Below are positions 5,640 through 7,355 of a stretch of DNA of 7,355 nucleotides, piece by piece (the stretch's first letter is position 1; each line of letters opens with the position of its first letter). Position numbers and translations under genes: made by a program. A model generated the notes under the pieces. That model had not been told where the DNA came from and made no database searches. It saw nothing but the letters and a program-made list of their open reading frames with translations. Origin of the DNA: CAZTME01 sp964614795 (lineage in GTDB: Bacteria; Patescibacteriota; Microgenomatia; UBA1400; PJMF01); NCBI GenBank assembly GCA_964614795.1, contig CAZTME010000056.1:1-7355 (forward strand), written 5' to 3'.

Positions 5640-6527
5640 ATGTATCTTTTTGATGGTCAAGTGGAATCGGAATTATTGGAAAAAGAACTGGCTTCTAAAG
5701 TTAGCTCTAGACCTCCAAGTGAAACACCGGTTTGTATTGCCGCCATTGTTTTTTGGGAAGATCCCTCCAGTCGACTATATTCGGAGTTGAAGAAGGCTGC
5801 GGCGCAGAGAATAGGAATTACCTACAGATTGGAAAAATTTTCGATGACAGACGAATCGGCGCGCGTGGTGGCCGCGATTGATCGATCCAACAGGGAATGG
5901 CAAGTCACTGGTGTGATTGTGCAAAAACCGAGTAAAAAAACTTGGATGTCAATTACGGGTCGGTCGGAAATGGAGTATGAATTGTGGTGGCGCACTTTGG
6001 TCAATGCTATTACGCCTCGTAAAGATGTGGACGGCCTTCATCCCAGCACAACAGAGGCGATTGAAAAAGGTTATTGGCAAGCGGATAAAAGAGTTTTGCC
6101 GGCTACTTGCGGTGCGGTTCTACATGTTTTAGATGTTGCAAAAAAGCAACTAAATCTTGAATCTTTTGGCAAAGTTGCCGTACTTGGAAAATCAGATTTA
6201 ATTGGCATTCCCATTACTCATATTTTATCTAATTTGGGGTGCGAAGTAAGTTTAATGGGTAAAAGAGAATTAACTTCTTTAATTGAACAAAAAATTTTTC
6301 TGAAGAATTTCAACACAATTATTACCGCCACCGGTGAAGAGGGTCTGGTCAATGAAAACTGGCTTTCACCCGACTCAATATTAATTGACGTGGGTGAACC
6401 CAGGGGAGATTGCACTAAAAAAGCCTATGAAGCAGTGGCTTTTGCTTCACCTGTTCCCGGTGGAGTAGGACCTTTGACTGTTTGCATGCTCATGAAAAAT
6501 GCTCTTCAATTGGCCGGTGTGGTATAA
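5640..6527 (+). CDS. folD: Bifunctional methylene-THF dehydrogenase/cyclohydrolase (FolD)
   Basis: Cytoplasmic enzyme that oxidises 5,10-methylene-THF with NAD(P)+ and hydrolyses 5,10-methenyl-THF to 10-formyl-THF for purine and formyl-Met synthesis. The 295 residues are the normal length. Landmarks: DPSSRLYSELKK at 41-52 with Tyr47 and the presumed catalytic Lys51; TPRKDVDGLHP at 125-135 with Asp129 and Asp131; LPATCGAVLHVLD at 153-165 (family PxTPxG region); dinucleotide-binding GKSDLIGIP at 183-191; ATGEEGLV at 230-237; and PVPGGVGPLT at 271-280. Two deviations are visible. The usual VQLPLP reads VQKPSK at 94-99. About ten extra residues, including a WW pair, lie between it and the KDVDG motif. 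I believe related forms occur in CPR-type bacteria, so this is probably lineage style and not damage. The start at 5640 is supported by the closely placed -10. Its stop overlaps the rpsB -10 (6523-6528). Confidence 0.95.
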   Translation: MYLFDGQVESELLEKELASKVSSRPPSETPVCIAAIVFWEDPSSRLYSELKKAAAQRIGITYRLEKFSMTDESARVVAAIDRSNREWQVTGVIVQKPSKKTWMSITGRSEMEYELWWRTLVNAITPRKDVDGLHPSTTEAIEKGYWQADKRVLPATCGAVLHVLDVAKKQLNLESFGKVAVLGKSDLIGIPITHILSNLGCEVSLMGKRELTSLIEQKIFLKNFNTIITATGEEGLVNENWLSPDSILIDVGEPRGDCTKKAYEAVAFASPVPGGVGPLTVCMLMKNALQLAGVV

Positions 6528-6528
6528 T
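6520..6528 (+). promoter_or_regulatory. rpsB promoter, extended -10
   Basis: TGGTATAAT combines a perfect TATAAT (6523-6528) with the upstream TG of an extended -10. The -35 position (TGCTCT, 6500-6505, 17-bp spacing) is weak, as is usual with an extended -10. It overlaps the folD stop codon, so rpsB has its own promoter inside the end of folD and a leader of about 95 nt. Confidence 0.65.
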
Positions 6529-6548
6529 GCCAGTTCTGTATTAAATTT

Positions 6549-6608
6549 GGTATCGCATCTTTAATCGTCCTGAATTTTTAAGATGTCGGCACCATTTCTT
6601 CGGAAATG
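6549..6608 (+). promoter_or_regulatory. Structured rpsB leader: two adjacent hairpins
   Basis: Hairpin 1: GGT-A-TCG-CATCTT (6549-6561) pairs with AAGATG-T-CGG-C-ACC (6580-6593), with a bulged T at 6586, an A/C mismatch and an 18-nt loop. Hairpin 2: CATTTC-TTCG-GAAATG (6593-6608), a perfect 6-bp stem closed by a C(UUCG)G tetraloop. They share base 6593, so they abut and could stack. The structure ends 10 nt before the AAGGA (6619-6623) ribosome binding site. Ribosomal protein S2 is known to repress its own mRNA in some bacteria, so this is a candidate S2-responsive leader. I cannot match it to a described class. Confidence 0.5.
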
Positions 6609-6628
6609 AAGAAAAAACAAGGACTTAT

Positions 6629-7040
6629 ATGAATACAACTTTACTGGATCTTAATTCATTGCCTAACAAAGCTCCAACCTTTGATCTTGTGGAACTATTT
6701 GAAGCCGGATGTCATTTTGGCCATCAAGTGGATAAATGGAATCCCAAGATGAAGCGCTTTATTTATGGTGAGAAGGGCAAAGTTCACATTTTTGATTTGG
6801 AAAAAACAGCCTCTCAATTAACTTTAGCCTATAACGCCGCCTATGAATTGGGCAGATTGGGAAAAACTTTAATTGTTGTGGCTACGAAAAGACCTTTTCG
6901 AGAAATGATTGTCAATGAGTGCGAGACTAATGGCGTGATGTGCATTTCCTCACGTTGGTTGGGAGGACTTTTGACCAATTGGGAACAAGTGAAAAAATCG
7001 CTGAAAAGAATGTTGGAAATTGAAAGAGGTTTGGAAACGC
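6629..7040 (+). CDS. rpsB: 30S ribosomal protein S2, N-terminal part, cut by junction
   Basis: Small-subunit ribosomal protein that binds 16S rRNA helices and joins late in 30S assembly. ATG at 6629 with AAGGA 5 nt upstream. Residues 1-137 follow the S2 family: FEAGCHFGHQVDKWNPKM at 24-41; YGEKGKVHIFDLEKT at 46-60; VVATKR at 83-88; and the hallmark SSRWLGGLLTNW at 107-118. A short N-terminal extension of about 15 residues precedes the usual start. After LETP at about 7040 resemblance stops at once and the frame runs through GC-rich DNA (PCRRARRPRLRSR...) to a TGA at 7163-7165. That tail is the antisense of another gene, not S2. The family is usually about 230-260 residues, so roughly 100 are missing. 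The gene is probably intact in its own genome and cut here by a chimeric join; tsf would be the expected next gene. Confidence 0.93.
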
Positions 7041-7163
7041 CTTGCCGCCGCGCGCGCCGTCCTCGGCTTCGGTCTCGACCTGGTAACCGGCGCGGCGCAG
7101 GGGCGCGGCCAGGGCTTCAATTTCTTCGCTATTCCAATGGAACAGGTAGATACGGGCGGCCAT
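7041..7163 (-). CDS. Receiver-like protein, N-terminal 41 residues, cut by junction
   Basis: Reading leftward from the ATG at 7163-7161 the protein begins MAARIYLFHWNSEEIEALAA and continues through LRRAGYQVETEAEDGARGGK. The pattern (short hydrophobic strand, a helix, then GYQVETEAEDG) resembles the start of a response-regulator receiver domain. The usual acidic pair after strand 1 is replaced by HWN, so it may be a divergent or phosphorylation-independent receiver. The codons are GC-rich, unlike everything to the left. GAGGA lies 5 nt upstream of the ATG and a near-consensus promoter precedes it, so the start is well supported. The frame continues past about 7040 into antisense rpsB and that part is not genuine. 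The function beyond 'receiver-like' is not recognised. Confidence 0.65.
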
Positions 7164-7180
7164 GAAATTCCTCTGCGTGT

Positions 7181-7209
7181 ATGATAATCGAACAGGTGTT
7201 CTGTGTCAA
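7181..7209 (-). promoter_or_regulatory. Strong sigma70-type promoter of the receiver-like gene
   Basis: On the minus strand: a perfect TTGACA (7209-7204), 17 bp, then TATCAT (7186-7181), 17 bp before the ATG at 7163, with GAGGA between them. Spacing and order are ideal for a housekeeping promoter. Confidence 0.75.
7189..7202. promoter_or_regulatory. LexA-like dyad inside the promoter spacer
   Basis: CGAACAGGTGTTCT: half-sites GAACA and TGTTC around 2 bp. It fits the Gram-positive-type SOS box CGAAC-N4-GTTCG at nine of ten positions. It sits between the -35 and -10, where a bound repressor would block RNA polymerase. A different dimeric regulator is possible. Confidence 0.4.
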
Positions 7210-7277
7210 GGCGCGCGCCGGCTTGGGAGTGGATAGACAAGTGGACTTATCATGTCGGCGCCGGTTTGGCAGCCAAC

Positions 7278-7301
7278 GGCAGCGGGCTTTAGCCCGCTGC
7301 C
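7278..7301. repeat. GC-rich mini-palindrome
   Basis: GGCAGCGGGCT-TT-AGCCCGCTGCC: an 11-bp perfect stem with a 2-bp centre. It shares the core GGGCTTnAGCCC with the palindrome at 7328-7341. Short intergenic palindromes with this core recur in some Chloroflexota and other environmental genomes, as far as I recall. It has no T-run. Confidence 0.6.
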
Positions 7302-7324
7302 TGGCGCGTTCAGATCAGGTCAGA

Positions 7325-7344
7325 CAGTGGGCTTCAGCCCATTG
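7325..7344. repeat. Second mini-palindrome of the same type
   Basis: TGGGCT-TC-AGCCCA (7328-7341), extended to CA/TG at the outside with one mismatch. It has the same GGGCT-nn-AGCCC core as the previous one, 24 bp away, suggesting a dispersed intergenic repeat family in the GC-rich source genome. Confidence 0.5.
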
Positions 7345-7355
7345 TGGCCCACAAA

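Noticed and set aside
5581..5790. A 69-residue plus-strand frame overlapping the folD start
   Set aside because: It is out of frame with the clearly conserved folD and has no recognisable motif.
5822..6415. Short frames on both strands inside folD (5822-6004, 5917-6132, 6218-6415)
   Set aside because: They are shadows of folD in other frames.
7041..7165. An Arg-rich C-terminal extension of ribosomal protein S2
   Set aside because: It is the antisense of a well-formed gene start in DNA of different composition, so it is a product of the junction and not a biological fusion.
6950..7240. A 96-residue minus-strand frame over the rpsB junction
   Set aside because: It crosses the junction, and its GC-rich part is another frame of the receiver-like gene, which has a much better start and promoter.

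Overview
The window is an AT-rich bacterial segment (about 1-7040) joined to a short GC-rich segment (about 7041-7355) that appears to come from a different genome. The AT-rich part uses the standard bacterial code: TGG encodes Trp, and TGA ends glyA. Its protein dialect (GlyA with a LIPSEN motif, FolD with a VQKP motif and a short insert), its loose gene packing and its scarce Shine-Dalgarno sites suggest a Patescibacteria/CPR-like bacterium. That placement is my inference from protein style and has not been tested by phylogeny.

Layout: (1) 3-1067 (+), the C-terminal part of an unrecognised protein that begins before the window. (2) 1343-2659 (+), glyA, serine hydroxymethyltransferase. (3) 2681-2843, a 163-bp fold-back repeat with terminal inverted repeats. 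(4) 3051-3770 (-), an FkbM-type methyltransferase. (5) 3784-3828, a lone 40-bp end of the same repeat. (6) 4161-5216 (+), nfo, endonuclease IV with a Ser-rich insertion. (7) 5239-5449, a second full repeat copy in opposite orientation, apparently inserted inside the arm of an older copy. (8) 5640-6527 (+), folD. (9) 6523-6628, a promoter and structured leader for rpsB. (10) 6629-about 7040 (+), the N-terminal half of rpsB, cut by the junction. (11) 7163 down to about 7041 (-), the first 41 codons of a receiver-like protein with its own near-consensus promoter, a LexA-like dyad and a Shine-Dalgarno site. (12) Two GC-rich mini-palindromes at 7278-7341.

Function: glyA and folD are consecutive steps of one-carbon folate metabolism. 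GlyA makes 5,10-methylene-THF from serine and FolD oxidises it to 10-formyl-THF. They are separated by unrelated genes and do not form an operon. nfo repairs abasic sites, rpsB is a core translation gene, and fkbM is an accessory methyltransferase, probably acting on a glycan or secondary product.

The most interesting structure is the repeat family. It has two full copies about 85% alike by eye, inverted relative to each other, one solo end, and a nested-insertion footprint. The fkbM gene is bracketed by inverted ends of the family. No transposase is in the window, so this looks like a non-autonomous MITE-like element. The second striking feature is the abrupt junction inside rpsB, most simply an assembly chimera with a GC-rich, possibly Chloroflexota-like, sequence.
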